DNA of 45,809 bases from Blastocladiella britannica (Eukaryota > Blastocladiomycota > Blastocladiomycetes > Blastocladiales > Blastocladiaceae): NCBI GenBank assembly GCA_025349905.2, contig MU624586.1:1-45809 (forward strand). The letters run 5' to 3'. Positions 11,179-21,300 of the stretch are shown here, one piece after another. Every line of letters begins with the position of its first letter. The stretch's first letter is position 1. A program made the position numbers and the translations under genes. Under the pieces are notes generated by a model. That model was not told where the DNA came from. It saw only the letters and a list, made by a program, of their open reading frames with translations, and did not search any database.

Positions 11179-12368
11179 ATGGCCTCCCCTATCAGGCCGC
11201 CACCGGGCCCCGCACCGAGCTCGCCCAACAAAGTCAAGCCAGCAGCGCCGTTTCTGGCAACGGAACCAGCGACGCCCGAGGGTCCCACACGCGGATCCGG
11301 AAAGTTCCTCAACCTGATCCTGCTCACGACGTTTTTGATCTGTGCCCTCCAAGTCTTTTCATTCGAGTCTCTAGGACTTTCAGCGGGCGGATCATTGGGA
11401 AACGTGCGCCGCGCTGCACTCGGTTCGCTCTCACTCATATTTTGGAATTTGAAGTTGTGCTGATCAAGTAAACTCAGCAGCGTCAACCGACTCTGTGTCT
11501 TCGTCGACTTCGAGCAGCACGGGAACTGCAACATCGGCCACCACTGCGGCAGCCACGCCGACTGGTACTGGGATCGTCGTCGTTGATCCAATCACAGGTA
11601 CTGCAACGACCATCGACCCAAAGGATGCTGGCTTGATCGGATCAGGTGGGACGCTCATCAATCCGACTTCAGGGTCCACCACGGCTGCAACAGGAAGCAC
11701 CACGACCGGGACATCGACAACCTCCTCCACAACCAGCACTGCAACCGATGGAGTGATTGGAGGAGACGACGGCATTGTTTTGGATCCATTGACACCAGCT
11801 GGCACTGCCGTTTTCGTCAATCCGGCTTCCTACTTTAATGTCCAGGTATGAATGATTTTCCCTCCTTATTGTGAGCGGACCATATTAACTTGGATGAAAA
11901 CAATAGGACATGTCCGTGATCCCAACTGGGCAACCGTTGAACATTACATGGAAGTGGAAGAATGTGGTCATCTACCCGACCATGCTCAGCCTGGAGATTT
12001 CCGCACCGCCTGCAACCTCGGGCAAGCTTGCGGGATCCACTTTAAAGACGCCGCTGAACCAGTGGTTCCCAGTGTGCATCAACTTTACTGCATCGTCCTC
12101 CACGGCATCGTACTTGTGGCAAGTCAACATGACGGCTGCTGCAGGGTACACGTTGCGCCTGTACGATTCCACAGTTGGGCCCAATTACAGCGTGCAGCCC
12201 GGACGGCTGGCCATGTCCACGTCATCCAAGTTCAATCTGTATCTTCCTGGAACCAACAACAACCTGATTGTTGCGCTTTCCGACGGGTCGCCGTCCTGGG
12301 CGCGGATCGGTACCGGGCAGGTGTTTGCAGTTCTTTTCAGCGTCGCCGTACTCGGCGTCCTTGTATGA
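11179..12368 (+). CDS. Ser/Thr-rich anchored surface protein (possible DUF7137 type)
   Basis: Three exons: 11179-11422, 11481-11845, 11907-12368, about 356 residues. The second acceptor could also be 11478, adding one Ala. The N-terminus is proline-rich, then hydrophobic (FLNLILLTTFLICALQVF, about residues 43-60), a signal anchor or internal signal. Next is a low-complexity Ser/Thr/Ala region of about 110 residues, likely O-glycosylated. A folded domain follows with TWKWKN, NFTASSS and YTLRLYDS, reminiscent of fungal DUF7137 surface proteins. The C-terminus ends in a hydrophobic run (VFAVLFSVAVLGVLV) with nothing after it, which looks like a GPI-attachment signal. It probably sits at the cell surface or wall; no enzymatic motif is visible. 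Confidence 0.7.
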
Positions 12369-12430
12369 TCCATTCCTCCTTGGCCGGTTAACGACCTTGA
12401 GCTGGGAAAGGTGTTCTCTCTCGAACCTGT

Positions 12431-12442
12431 CTAAAATATATT
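12431..12442 (+). promoter_or_regulatory. TATA-like AT box upstream of GID8
   Basis: The AT-only tract TAAAATATATTT lies about 85 nt before the GID8 ATG, in otherwise GC-rich DNA. Position and composition fit a core promoter element. There is no transcription start evidence. Confidence 0.3.
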
Positions 12443-12522
12443 TCGCGCTTTGTTTCCTCCCACTACCGCCGCCGCTGCCCGCCAATATCGCCAAGACGAG
12501 GACATTTGATATCCGCAAAGCA

Positions 12523-13438
12523 ATGGTATTCTTGCATTTCTTTCTAGATTGGTCGGTAAAGAATCTCAATGAAATACAATACAGTCGCAAGCCGCAACCA
12601 ACGCTCCCAGTGGCCCAAAACCCGTCATTTCCCTGGCTGAATGGCAGCTCCGGCTCGATGCGGCGCGGGTCCCGCGCGCCGACCTGACCAAGCTGGTGCT
12701 CAATTACCTGGTCATTGAGGGATACAAGGACGCGGCCGAGGCGCTGTGTTCCGAGACTGGCATCAAACCCGCAGCGCACCTGGCCGCCATTGACGGTCGC
12801 ATGAATGTGCGATCGGCCATTCTGGCGGGCAACATCATGCGTGCGATCGACCTGGTGAATGATCTGGACCCGGAGATCCTGGAGTCGGACGCGCAGCTGC
12901 TGTTCCGGCTTCACTTGCAGCACCTGGTGGAAATGATTCGAGCGGGCGACGTGGTGGCTGCGGTCCAGTTTGCCCGCGAGGAACTTGCGCCACGGGGCGA
13001 GGACAATGTCCGTTTTTTTTTCCTCCTAAAGTTTTGCTTGTCTCCCTGACGCGCTGATCATACAGCCTGCATTGCTGGAGGAGCTGGAGCAAGCCATGAC
13101 GCTCCTCGTGTTTGGGAGCGAGCCGGAATCGCCCGTTGCCGAGCTCTGGGATGTTGCTTACCGGCAGCAAGTAGCGTCCGAGGTGAATGCTGCGATCTTG
13201 ACCTCACAGTCGCAGGAAAAGGGTTTCGTTTTGACTTTACTTCTTTCTCCAGAATGCGTTGCTCAATTTTACAATTTTGACAGATCCCAAGCTCCCCATG
13301 CTCCTCCGGACGATGGACTGGCTCCAGGACTCGCTCTCGGAAATCGCCATCTTTCCAAAGATCATGGACGTGGCATCCGGCTCGTTCGTGGTACCGCCGG
13401 AATGCGAGGCAGCCGATCCATCTGCGATGCAGTTTTGA
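12523..13438 (+). CDS. GID8: GID8/TWA1, LisH-CTLH-CRA subunit of GID/CTLH ubiquitin ligase
   Basis: Four exons: 12523-12525, 12585-13007, 13066-13222, 13284-13438; 245 residues, close to human GID8 (228). GID8 is a scaffold of the GID/CTLH E3 ligase that targets gluconeogenic enzymes in yeast. Domains in order are: LisH (DLTKLVLNYLVIEGYKDAAEAL), CTLH (VRSAILAGNIMRAIDLVNDLDPEIL, then LLFRLHLQHLVEMIRAG) and CRA (AVQFAREELAPRGEDN, LLEELEQAMTLLVFG, ASEVNAAIL, PMLLRTMDWLQDSL). The first exon appears to be only the ATG: intron GTATTC begins right after it, and the acceptor at 12584 joins to SQAATNAPSG in phase. No other in-frame ATG precedes the LisH domain. The second donor is GTCCGT. Convergent with the next gene, 43 nt between stops. 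Confidence 0.9.
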
Positions 13439-13481
13439 TTCATGAGGACTTTTGAAAATACATTATGTCCGGGGACTCTTT

Positions 13482-14850
13482 TTACTCTGTCTCGGCTTCC
13501 ATCTCGACAACCATCTGCTTGATGCCGGCAACGTGTTCCGCATCCACGCTGTCCTTGTCGATCTTGACGGCCGCGGCGTAGTGCCCCAGCGCCTTCTTGT
13601 ACGTGGCCAGTACGCTGGCTTCAGAGGCATCCTGCAGCTCGGCAATCACACCCAACTGAATCGAAACATCGCCGAGCGACTTGTGGATATCGGCATCAGA
13701 CTTGGCGAGCGCGGCGGCCTTGGCAAAGTCGGCTTGCGCTGTACAATTGGAAGAATGAGACAACATCCTGTTAAAAAAATCAAAAGAAAAGCGAACCTGA
13801 CTCGAGTTGTGCCTTGGCAGCCTCGACCTGGGCACGATCAATGTCCTTGTCGTCGCTTGCCAGCTGGCCCTGCTCCTCAACCACAACAGTGCCAACGGCA
13901 AGGCGCACGTAGCCGAGCGCGCGCTCGCGTTCTCCCTGCTTGTCGGCAGATGCGTCCGTGTCGTTCCAGGCGGCCTCCGCGACCGCCCCACGCGCCTTGA
14001 CCAGCGCAGTCGACGTGTTGGCAGCGGCAGCAGCATCCAGCAGCTGCGTTGCCAGGACAGCAAAGACCTCGCGATCCCGGACAGAGACGGACTTGACAAA
14101 CGAGGCACGGGCAGCGGCGGGTGCAACCGTCACGGTACCCTTGGCGCCAATGAATGCCGGCTTGGCTACGGCGATCAGAGCCGGCACGGCGGCATGAGAA
14201 GCAGCAAACTTGGGCAGCGACGAGGCAATCTCGGACGCGACGGACAAGAGCTCTTCGGGCGTGGGCTCGTTCGCATCGGCACCTTCGTCCTCTTCGGGCT
14301 CGGGCTCGGCGCGCTTCTTGCCCTTCTTTGCTGCCTTCTTGGCCTTCTTGGCAGGTGGAGCCGCCGCTTGCAGCGCGGCAGTGGACGCGAGAGCGATCGC
14401 CAGCCACGCCAGACCGCCCGAGTAGAGCCCGAGCACCGCGGTGCGCTGGTCGACCGACAGTTCGCCGTCGGGCGCGTCGCCAGCGGCCGCGGCATCGCTC
14501 ACCGCCAGCAGCCGCGAGCACTCGTGCACCACGCCGCGCAGCATTGCCACCGCCTGCTCCTCGCCTGCGGCCAACCGCGCTTTACCCGCGGCCGCCAACA
14601 GCGCAAGCTCGGCCACCTCGGCGCCAACGGGGTCCTCGGTGTCGTCCGCGGCCTCGGCGTCTACCTCGCCAATGTACACGGGCTCTTGCTGCTCGTCGCT
14701 GCTGTCCTCGTTTTGGTCGTCGCTTGCTGCGTCGGTGTCCAGGCGAGCGCGCTTGGCCGGGGGAGCTGCGTCGCCAACCACGGTAGCAGCCGCGGCGGCA
14801 GCAGCAGCGACCGTCGATTTCTTGAGTCCTTTGGCGCGCTTCGGGGGCAT
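13482..14850 (-). CDS. Ett1/Nro1-like TPR-type protein
   Basis: Two exons, 14850-13797 and 13738-13482, 436 residues. The N-terminus MPPKRAKGLKKS is a basic nuclear-type start like the KR-x-LGLGK opening of Ett1/Nro1. An acidic stretch follows (SDDQNEDSSDEQQEP). The segment AVAMLRGVVHECSRLLAV matches the family's most conserved helix (gIvHECDrLL). An internal Lys-rich basic linker (PAKKAKKAAKKGKK) is followed by an acidic patch (EPEPEEDEG). The C-terminus has alternating small-residue helices (ALGDVSIQLGV, YKKALGHYAAAVKI) like TPR repeats. In yeasts Ett1 supports translation termination and Nro1 regulates the Ofd1 hydroxylase; which applies here is unknown. A NASP-like TPR chaperone is an alternative. 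Confidence 0.55.
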
Positions 14851-14917
14851 CTTTGTAATTTTTCTGCTGTAGAAAACTTTATTGCTGGACGCGTCTTGAA
14901 GGAGGGGTTGACCGCGC

Positions 14918-15449
14918 ATGCCCACCGCGTTCGGCCAGTGAGATTTGATCGTCAATTCTCTATCCCTGGATCGCCGCCTGGGACACTCCAGCGCAGGACT
15001 GCGAGCTCGTGCTCTCGCGCGAGGGCAAGGGGATTTATTTCTTTTCTCCCAAACCTGGGTCCAGCCGAATGCAACCCGCCCCTGCGGCCTCTGAAGCCAA
15101 GTATGATACTTTTTTCCATTTCCATAACCGGCCGTTACTCAATACTCAATAATTTATTAGGGGGCACCATTGGCGTCCTGGCGCCCATCTCCCACCGCGT
15201 TGACCAATGCGACCAAAAAAGACTTTGCCGATGCCAACGGATACGCGTACCGCATTGTCGCCCGGGGGTCCATTGCTCCGTTGAAAATGATCCGCAAGCA
15301 CCGCGCCCCCGCCACCGCGACTGCAACCGAGGCCGACCCGTCTCTCGAGCAAGGACCTGGCGAGCAGGCTACGCCCAACGCTGAGAAGCCCACGACAGCA
15401 GGGTATGCGGCAAAATCGGTCCAAGGGCGACAGGTGGTGCATTTGGTGT
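14918..15449 (+). CDS. Unrecognised exons, gene model unresolved (5' part of the next gene?)
   Basis: Two stretches look coding by codon bias. Segment 14997-15100 encodes DCELVLSREGKGIYFFSPK. Segment 15161-15449 encodes TNATKKDFADANGYAYRI and then ends in AGYAAKSVQGR. A 60-nt GT-AG intron (15101-15160) sits between them, but the frames differ by one base. The only upstream ATG that could splice in (14918, donor at 14938, acceptor 14996) is also one base out. One extra G in the run at 15160-15164 would repair the second junction. Either the assembly has single-base errors or the gene is damaged. The exon ending at 15449 could join the gene at 15541 (donor GTGCGA, 91-nt intron, phase 1). I do not recognise the protein. 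Confidence 0.35.
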
Positions 15450-15554
15450 GTGCGAGGTGTTGGGAGCGGGTCCACGTTCTCATTTGTTACTCTTTTTCTT
15501 ATTGGGTTAAAGTTAACCAATGACCATGCCATTTAAACAGCCCGCCGGGAGGAC

Positions 15555-16450
15555 ATGGGCCTGGAACAGCATTTGTTTGCCATCCTTGATGGCCATGCTG
15601 GCTTTGCTGTCACGTACCATGGCGAGCCTGTCACCCCTGCTGGTCCTTTGACTCCGGCCATTGCTGCTGTCCGCGCCGTCAATGCCGCTGCCACTGCTTC
15701 TGCGGCCGCTGCTGCTTCTGCTCCTGGAGGCTTGGCGCTTTCCTCTGCCTTGGCGGCGCTTACGCCAGAGATGAAGGAAGTGATGGCGGCCATGTACGCC
15801 AATGCTCCGCCCGAGATTGCCTGTGTCTTTGCTGCAGTTGCTGATTTTGCTCCCAGTGGGCCGGCTTTTGTCCCCGGCGTGCCCGTCGTCGTCTCCGGCG
15901 CGCCCGTCCTCGTCCCCGCCACTGCTGCCACACTTGCAGCCGACGACAGGGTGGACAATAACTCGTTTGGTGCGCGCGATGCGCCGTACATGCTGGACTC
16001 GGGCAGGCGCAGGGATGGGATAGTTTTGCTTGGTGGGCCCCTCATTGCGAAAAGGAATGGGTCCCCTATGCCTTTTCCGCAAAGTTGACTGAATATTTGC
16101 GCAAATATTGTCAACTGGGCAGCGGGTGCAAGTTCGTGGATTCGCTTGCTGATCTTGCGCAGGACGACGCGCACCTTCCGGCCCTCGCCAAGCTGTGCGT
16201 CCTCCGGGTCATCGCGTCCGTGTACAGCGATTCGGACAAGGCCATGGCTGGCACGTTCAACAAGGCTCGCGGCATCAGCACGGCGACCAAAGCGCTCCTT
16301 GCTCGCTTCAAGACGGCCTTTGAGTGCCCAAAAGGCGCACGGACGAAGGCCTTGACGGACATGGCCAAGGCCATTGGTGAATGCAAGATGGCCGACGTCC
16401 TCGCGTTCCGGTCTGGCGACGATATCCGCGACGCGTTTTACGGAAACTGA
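15555..16450 (+). CDS. Hypothetical protein, Ala/Val/Pro-rich with helical C-terminus
   Basis: Two well-supported exons, 15555-15950 and 16013-16450, joined by a 62-nt intron in phase (277 residues from the ATG at 15555). The reading frame continues upstream to an acceptor at 15540, so the true start may lie in the exons before it. The first part has HLFAILDGHAG, which resembles the PP2C phosphatase motif FAVFDGHGG. No other PP2C metal-binding motif follows, so phosphatase activity is doubtful. The middle is a low-complexity Ala/Val/Pro linker. The second exon begins GWDSFAWWAPHCEKEW and continues as a compact, probably helical domain ending DDIRDAFYGN. No family was recognised. It is convergent with the LRR gene, 75 nt apart. 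Confidence 0.55.
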
Positions 16451-16525
16451 GTGGGCCGATCCTCCTGGACATGAGAGAGACCAGCCAGATCTCCAGTGTT
16501 TGACAGCGAAAAAATATAGTGAATT

Positions 16526-18133
16526 CTAATTGGTCGTTCTTCTCGTCGTCATCGGGACGGGGCCCGCGAGGTACATGGGCGACTGCAGGACATTGTCGTC
16601 GTCGCCCAAATTCACCATAGTTGCCATCGAGTTGCCTGGACTGGTGCTCACGGGGCGGCTGGGAAGTAGCAACGTCCCACCAGCGTCGCCACCGTCTGAT
16701 CGCAAAGTCGCGATTGGTTCGACCGTCTTGCCGAGTATGAATTGGGCAAGTCCTCCACTCGATTTGGGCGCGTCCCGTCCGCCCTGCGCTTGTTGCTGGT
16801 TGCGACGACGACGGTGACGAATTGCGAGCGCCGCAAACACAGCGATTGCAGCGACGATGACTGCCGCACCAACCGCAAGCGCGATGATCAACGTTGAAGG
16901 TCGCGAAGATGTCGGAGACGTTTGATCTGGATCCGATGGCGTGACTGGCGTCGGACATGTGGTCGAGAGCAACTTGACCTCGCTGTAGCAGAGCCCAGAG
17001 CGGGACTTGCCGACGTAGCAGTTGAACTTGTTTGCCTCGTTCTGCTGAGCGATCAGTGTGCAATTGTAACTATGTGAATAATGATGAGTGAGACTTGCCT
17101 ATCTCAGGTTCAAAGTTATGGACCACACACCTGGGGCTCGGCATATCGCCAATGGGACCACTGAGCTTGTTATTGTGCAAAAAGAGCGTGGTCAAGTTGC
17201 TGAGGGAGACGAGACTGGACGGAATCGCGCCTGTCAACAAGTTCTTTTGCAAATACAGCTCGCGGAGACGAGAAAGCTGTCCCAAACTCGGAGGAATCGG
17301 TCCACTCAGTTGGTTTCCTTCCAAATGAAGCGTGTCCAGCTTGGCCAAGTTGCCAAGTGTCACGGGAAGTGCGCCGGTGAATGAATTATTGCCAAAGTGC
17401 CTGGTGTTTTTGCTTACGTCGGAGTATGTTGCATATTGATAGGAAGATTGGACGCGGACGTACAAGGACCGGAGGATCGGGGAGTTGCCTACCGCCGGCG
17501 GAATCTCTCCCAAGAAATTGCTGCTGTATCCCCACCTGTTTTTTTCATTAGTGTCATCGTTCGATCCGAATTATCACGAATCAAAGCGGGTCCTGTGTAC
17601 ATGTCAAATAAGCCGGGAAGTTCCGCCTAGCTCGTTGGAAATGGGCCCGATAGACGTGGATTTTCGGCCAGCGATCTGTTATTCCTTTCTGCTGTCAGTC
17701 ATTTGTTAAAGATTTGGTGAAGGTGTCCGCACATGAACGTCAAGTTCTTGAGTCCACTCAGATCAGGCACAGTTCCATTGAGATCATTGCCGCCGAGGTT
17801 CCTTGAAAAGTTTGGTTTGTGAGCACCACCAGTCCATGCCAAAACAATTATATAAACGTACAGGTACCGAAGCTCGTTGAGCGTGCCAAAAAATTGCGGA
17901 ATCGGGCCCGAAATCGCTTTTTGGAGTGTGCTAAATCGACGCAAGATGCGGTCAGTACCCTTGCCAAACTGCCCAATGGGAATTCAAGATTCAAGTACAT
18001 GGAGCGAATGGCACTTCCGACGCAGCTGATTCCTTGCCAGTCGCAGCAATTGGTCATTGCGGATGTACGACGGCGAAAAGGTGAGCTGCTTCACGATATC
18101 GCAATCTGTCAAGAAGACGGCGGTCAATGCCAT
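16526..18133 (-). pseudogene. Leucine-rich-repeat membrane protein with nonsense and frameshift lesions
   Basis: Exon-like blocks on the minus strand: about 18133-17862, 17801-17733, 17675-17601, 17535-17460, 17400-17131 and 17069-16526. The N-terminal LRRNT-like cap reads NCCDWQGISC. Plant-type 24-residue LRRs follow (e.g. NQLSGPIPPSLGQLSRLREL, NLLTGAIPSSL). A Cys-containing C-terminal cap comes next (NCTLIAQQN, FNCYVGKSRSGLCY), then one transmembrane helix (IIALAVGAAVIVAAIAVFAAL) before RHRRRR and a Ser-rich cytosolic tail. The type is a surface receptor or adhesion-like protein. Lesions: an in-frame TAG at 17629-17627, frameshifts near 18060 and 17965, one truncated repeat (TLQKAISGP), and a junction near 17460 that is one base out. 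No clear signal peptide remains. Sequencing errors could explain some of these. Confidence 0.65.
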
Positions 18134-18355
18134 CGCTTGTAATATTTCTTCAAAATTCGATAGGAATTGGGCGACGGGAGAGCATGGGTGGCTCGACCTT
18201 CGGCATCTTCAGCATAAACATGCGGACGGCGAGATCACCGCAACTCCGTTGTGTGGTGTTGGCTAAATTTGGTCACTTCCCTGGTCATACCGAAAGCTTA
18301 ACGTAAAAAATATATATATGCCTGTATACAGTGAATAGGAAATGGACCATCAGCA

Positions 18356-21300
18356 TCAAGTGGTCGGGGCGACTGTCTGGTACGCAATCACGCCCGGAGC
18401 GAGTTCCAAGGGTTCCCACTCGCGCGCCGCCGAAATCACCGATCGCTGGTCGGAAAGGGACGACGACGATGCGGACGAGACCAGCGAGCCGGTCGCATTG
18501 GAGATCGTGCTCGAGACTCCCCTTGGCACCGGCGAAGAAGGCATGGTTGCTGCTGTCGTCGGGATCGGTGGAGGTGGTGGCAGAAGCGGCGACGGGTGGT
18601 GCAGCAGACTCGGGAGTGCCTGCGCGTTGAGCGGCAGAGCAAAAATCGGCCCCGCGGGGCTCATGGACGGCGTCGCCGGCCGCGAGGGGGTCGTGGGTGG
18701 CGGCGTGCCCATCATCACTGCTCGGGGCGCAAATTCCACAGTCCTTGAACCATCATCAGCGTCGCCATCGTCGCTGTCGCTGTCACTTTCGCCGCTCGAA
18801 GATCCCCAAACCACCTCCTCCAAGGTCCAGCCATGCGCACGTCCGTGCGGGTCGGAAGAAGACGTCCCGTCCTCGTAGGCACGCGCACCGCCGAGCCCGC
18901 CGTCGTACACTAAGCGTGGGAGTACCGCCTGCGCATCCGCAATGACCGCGTCCATATCGTCGGGGCTCGCCCGCTCGGCCATCCAGTCCACCCACGCGTC
19001 CGTCACCCAAGGCACCGCGGCCACGTAGCCTTCTGGGGCACGCAACATATCGGCGGCTGGGTGATCCGAGGGGATGCCCGTGGGCACCGACACGGCACAC
19101 GTTGGGCAGGGCGAAAAGTGGACCGAGGAGCGGAGGCCCGTGCGCAGCGACGCGAGGGCGCGGCGGCGGTTGGGCGAGGTGCGCGCCGTACTCTCGCTCG
19201 CTTCCCGTGACTCGGTGACCTCGTCGGCGATGCGGACGGTGCGTGCTGGTGTTGTCAAATGAGGGGTATATGGCGATACTGTTGCGCTCTCGCATTGGAG
19301 GTCATCCAGCTCGGCCTCGCGCTCGGCTGCGGCAATGGCCGATGCGGCGGGGCGGAATTGCGGGAGCGAGCTGGACCCGGGGACGTACACGCACTGATTG
19401 CAGGATGGGCAGTGGTGCGAGTCGACCGGCGAGCATTTGCGGCATAGGGAGCAGTGCCAGTGCTGCTCGGGAGACGCATCGGTTCCCAGGCAAAGACTGT
19501 AAAACACGAGGGGTACACTCGACTTTGGCGCCGAGCGCTTGGGTGGTCCCGAAAAGACGCCGTTGGCGACGGTTGGCGTCGCGGGAACCGAGTCCAGGAC
19601 CGTTGGGGCCGATGTGGACGCCTCGGAAATCACGCTCAACCACGAGCTGCGCCGACGCGTGCTCCCGCGCTGGGCAGAGAGAGAGCTCGCGACTGTCGTG
19701 GGGGTCGGAGGGACGCTAAGAGTGGCTGCTGCAGTGTCCGCGGCGTTTTGACCGCGCGATACGGGCTTGCTTGTCGATGTGCTCGACCGGCGGCGCGAAC
19801 CTGCACGAAAGAGCGCGGGTCGACGTTGTGGTGCTTGATCAGTCGCCATTCCACCATTGATGGACGATGCAGATGATGAAGGCGTAGTTGCTGGCAGCTG
19901 GGTCGCCTGCCTGACCAAGGAATGAGACGGAATGCGGTTGAGCACCTCGCCCAATGTCGCCGGCGTTGCTGTATATATTTCATGTCAATTTGCGGTCAAG
20001 AATTCGGGAGTGAATCTGATAACGTACCTTCAAAATTGAGAAAATCGGTAAAGCAAGAGGTGAATATCGACTTCAGCGTGCCCAGAAGGTGGTTGCGGCG
20101 CGGAAACGTGTGGGACGACGCGTGTAGCAGATCGGTCGGTGGGTGGCTATCTGGGTGATCAGGAAGTAGGCCATACTATAAAGAATTTGATGTAAGTCAG
20201 AAACGCAAGATCTCAAGCCAAAAAGAAAAATATACCAGATAGAGCACATTGAGGATCTGGCGGCGGGCAATGAGATTATGCTCCAGCTGCTCCCGCACAC
20301 GCACGTCCGCGTCCATGGCCAGATCGATCTTCAGTTCGGCCATAACCTGGCTCATGGACATGGCGACCGATCCATCAGCGAGAGGGAGCGCCGGCTGCCC
20401 AGCCAGGATCGCATGACCGTCAGCGTCCCGGAGCAGATGGTACGGAAGTCGCGTGTCCTCCAAGACTTGCGCGACAATGTTGGGCGGCGGGAGCGCGTGC
20501 AGGGTGACGGGCGGTGGCGCCAGGTCATTGTCCGACTCGTCAATATCATCGTCGCCATCTTGAGTGGCGGCAGACCCGTCAGTTCCGGCGCCACCGGGGC
20601 GGAGCATGCGCAGTGTCGACGACACGCTCTGCTGCCGCATTCGCGCCTGGAGATCGGTGAGCGTGGCAGCAAGATCCATGGCGGGGGCACTGGCGTCGTC
20701 ATCGTCGTCGTCGGTCGTGTCCCACGAATACACGGACATGATGGATGCGCCGTCGAGAATATCGGTCCCGCAGCGGTCGCAGGTGCTGCCGCTGGCAGTG
20801 CGCGCTCGTGGTGCGTAGGGCAATGAATTGGGAGCGGCCACCAATGGCGGCGATGGAGGTGGTTGTCCCGATGAAGTGGGTGGCAGTAAGCGACAACGCT
20901 CGCAGCGCATGGTCGGCCCAGTGGTTCCGTTGGCGAGGCGGGCCCACTTGTTGGCAAGCGTCACCACATCCGCCCACGCCCACCACGCACCTACCGGTGC
21001 CGGTGGGCTGAGCACGGGGTTTGGAACAGGCGCGCGGGCCGGGATCATGGCCAGCAACGAGTCCAGCTCGCCTGGCTCGGCGGCCACGAACCAGCGCCGA
21101 GCACGCGAAGCGGCGCCATTGGGTGTCCAGTCATCGGCGGACCGCGGCGCATGGGCCTTGGACAGCGCGCACACGGCGTGGGTCGAGAATACGGGCGGAG
21201 CGGCCATCTCAAACACCAGAAGGTCTTGCGGCGGCGCCACCGCCGATCCGGGGGAACGCAGCAGCGACACGCGCGAGATGCGGTCGACGGGGAGGTGAAT

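Noticed and set aside
13807..15384. Very long plus-strand open frame opposite the Ett1/Nro1-like gene
   Set aside because: It is an antisense shadow of GC-rich coding DNA: no recognisable domain, poor codon use, and the minus strand carries the better protein.
15588..15620. PP2C phosphatase call from FAILDGHAG
   Set aside because: Only one motif pair is present. The later Asp and Gly metal-binding motifs are absent, so the enzyme call is not supported.
15513..16174. Minus-strand open frames over the hypothetical gene
   Set aside because: They are Ala/Arg-rich shadows. The plus frame has a clean in-phase intron and consistent codon bias.
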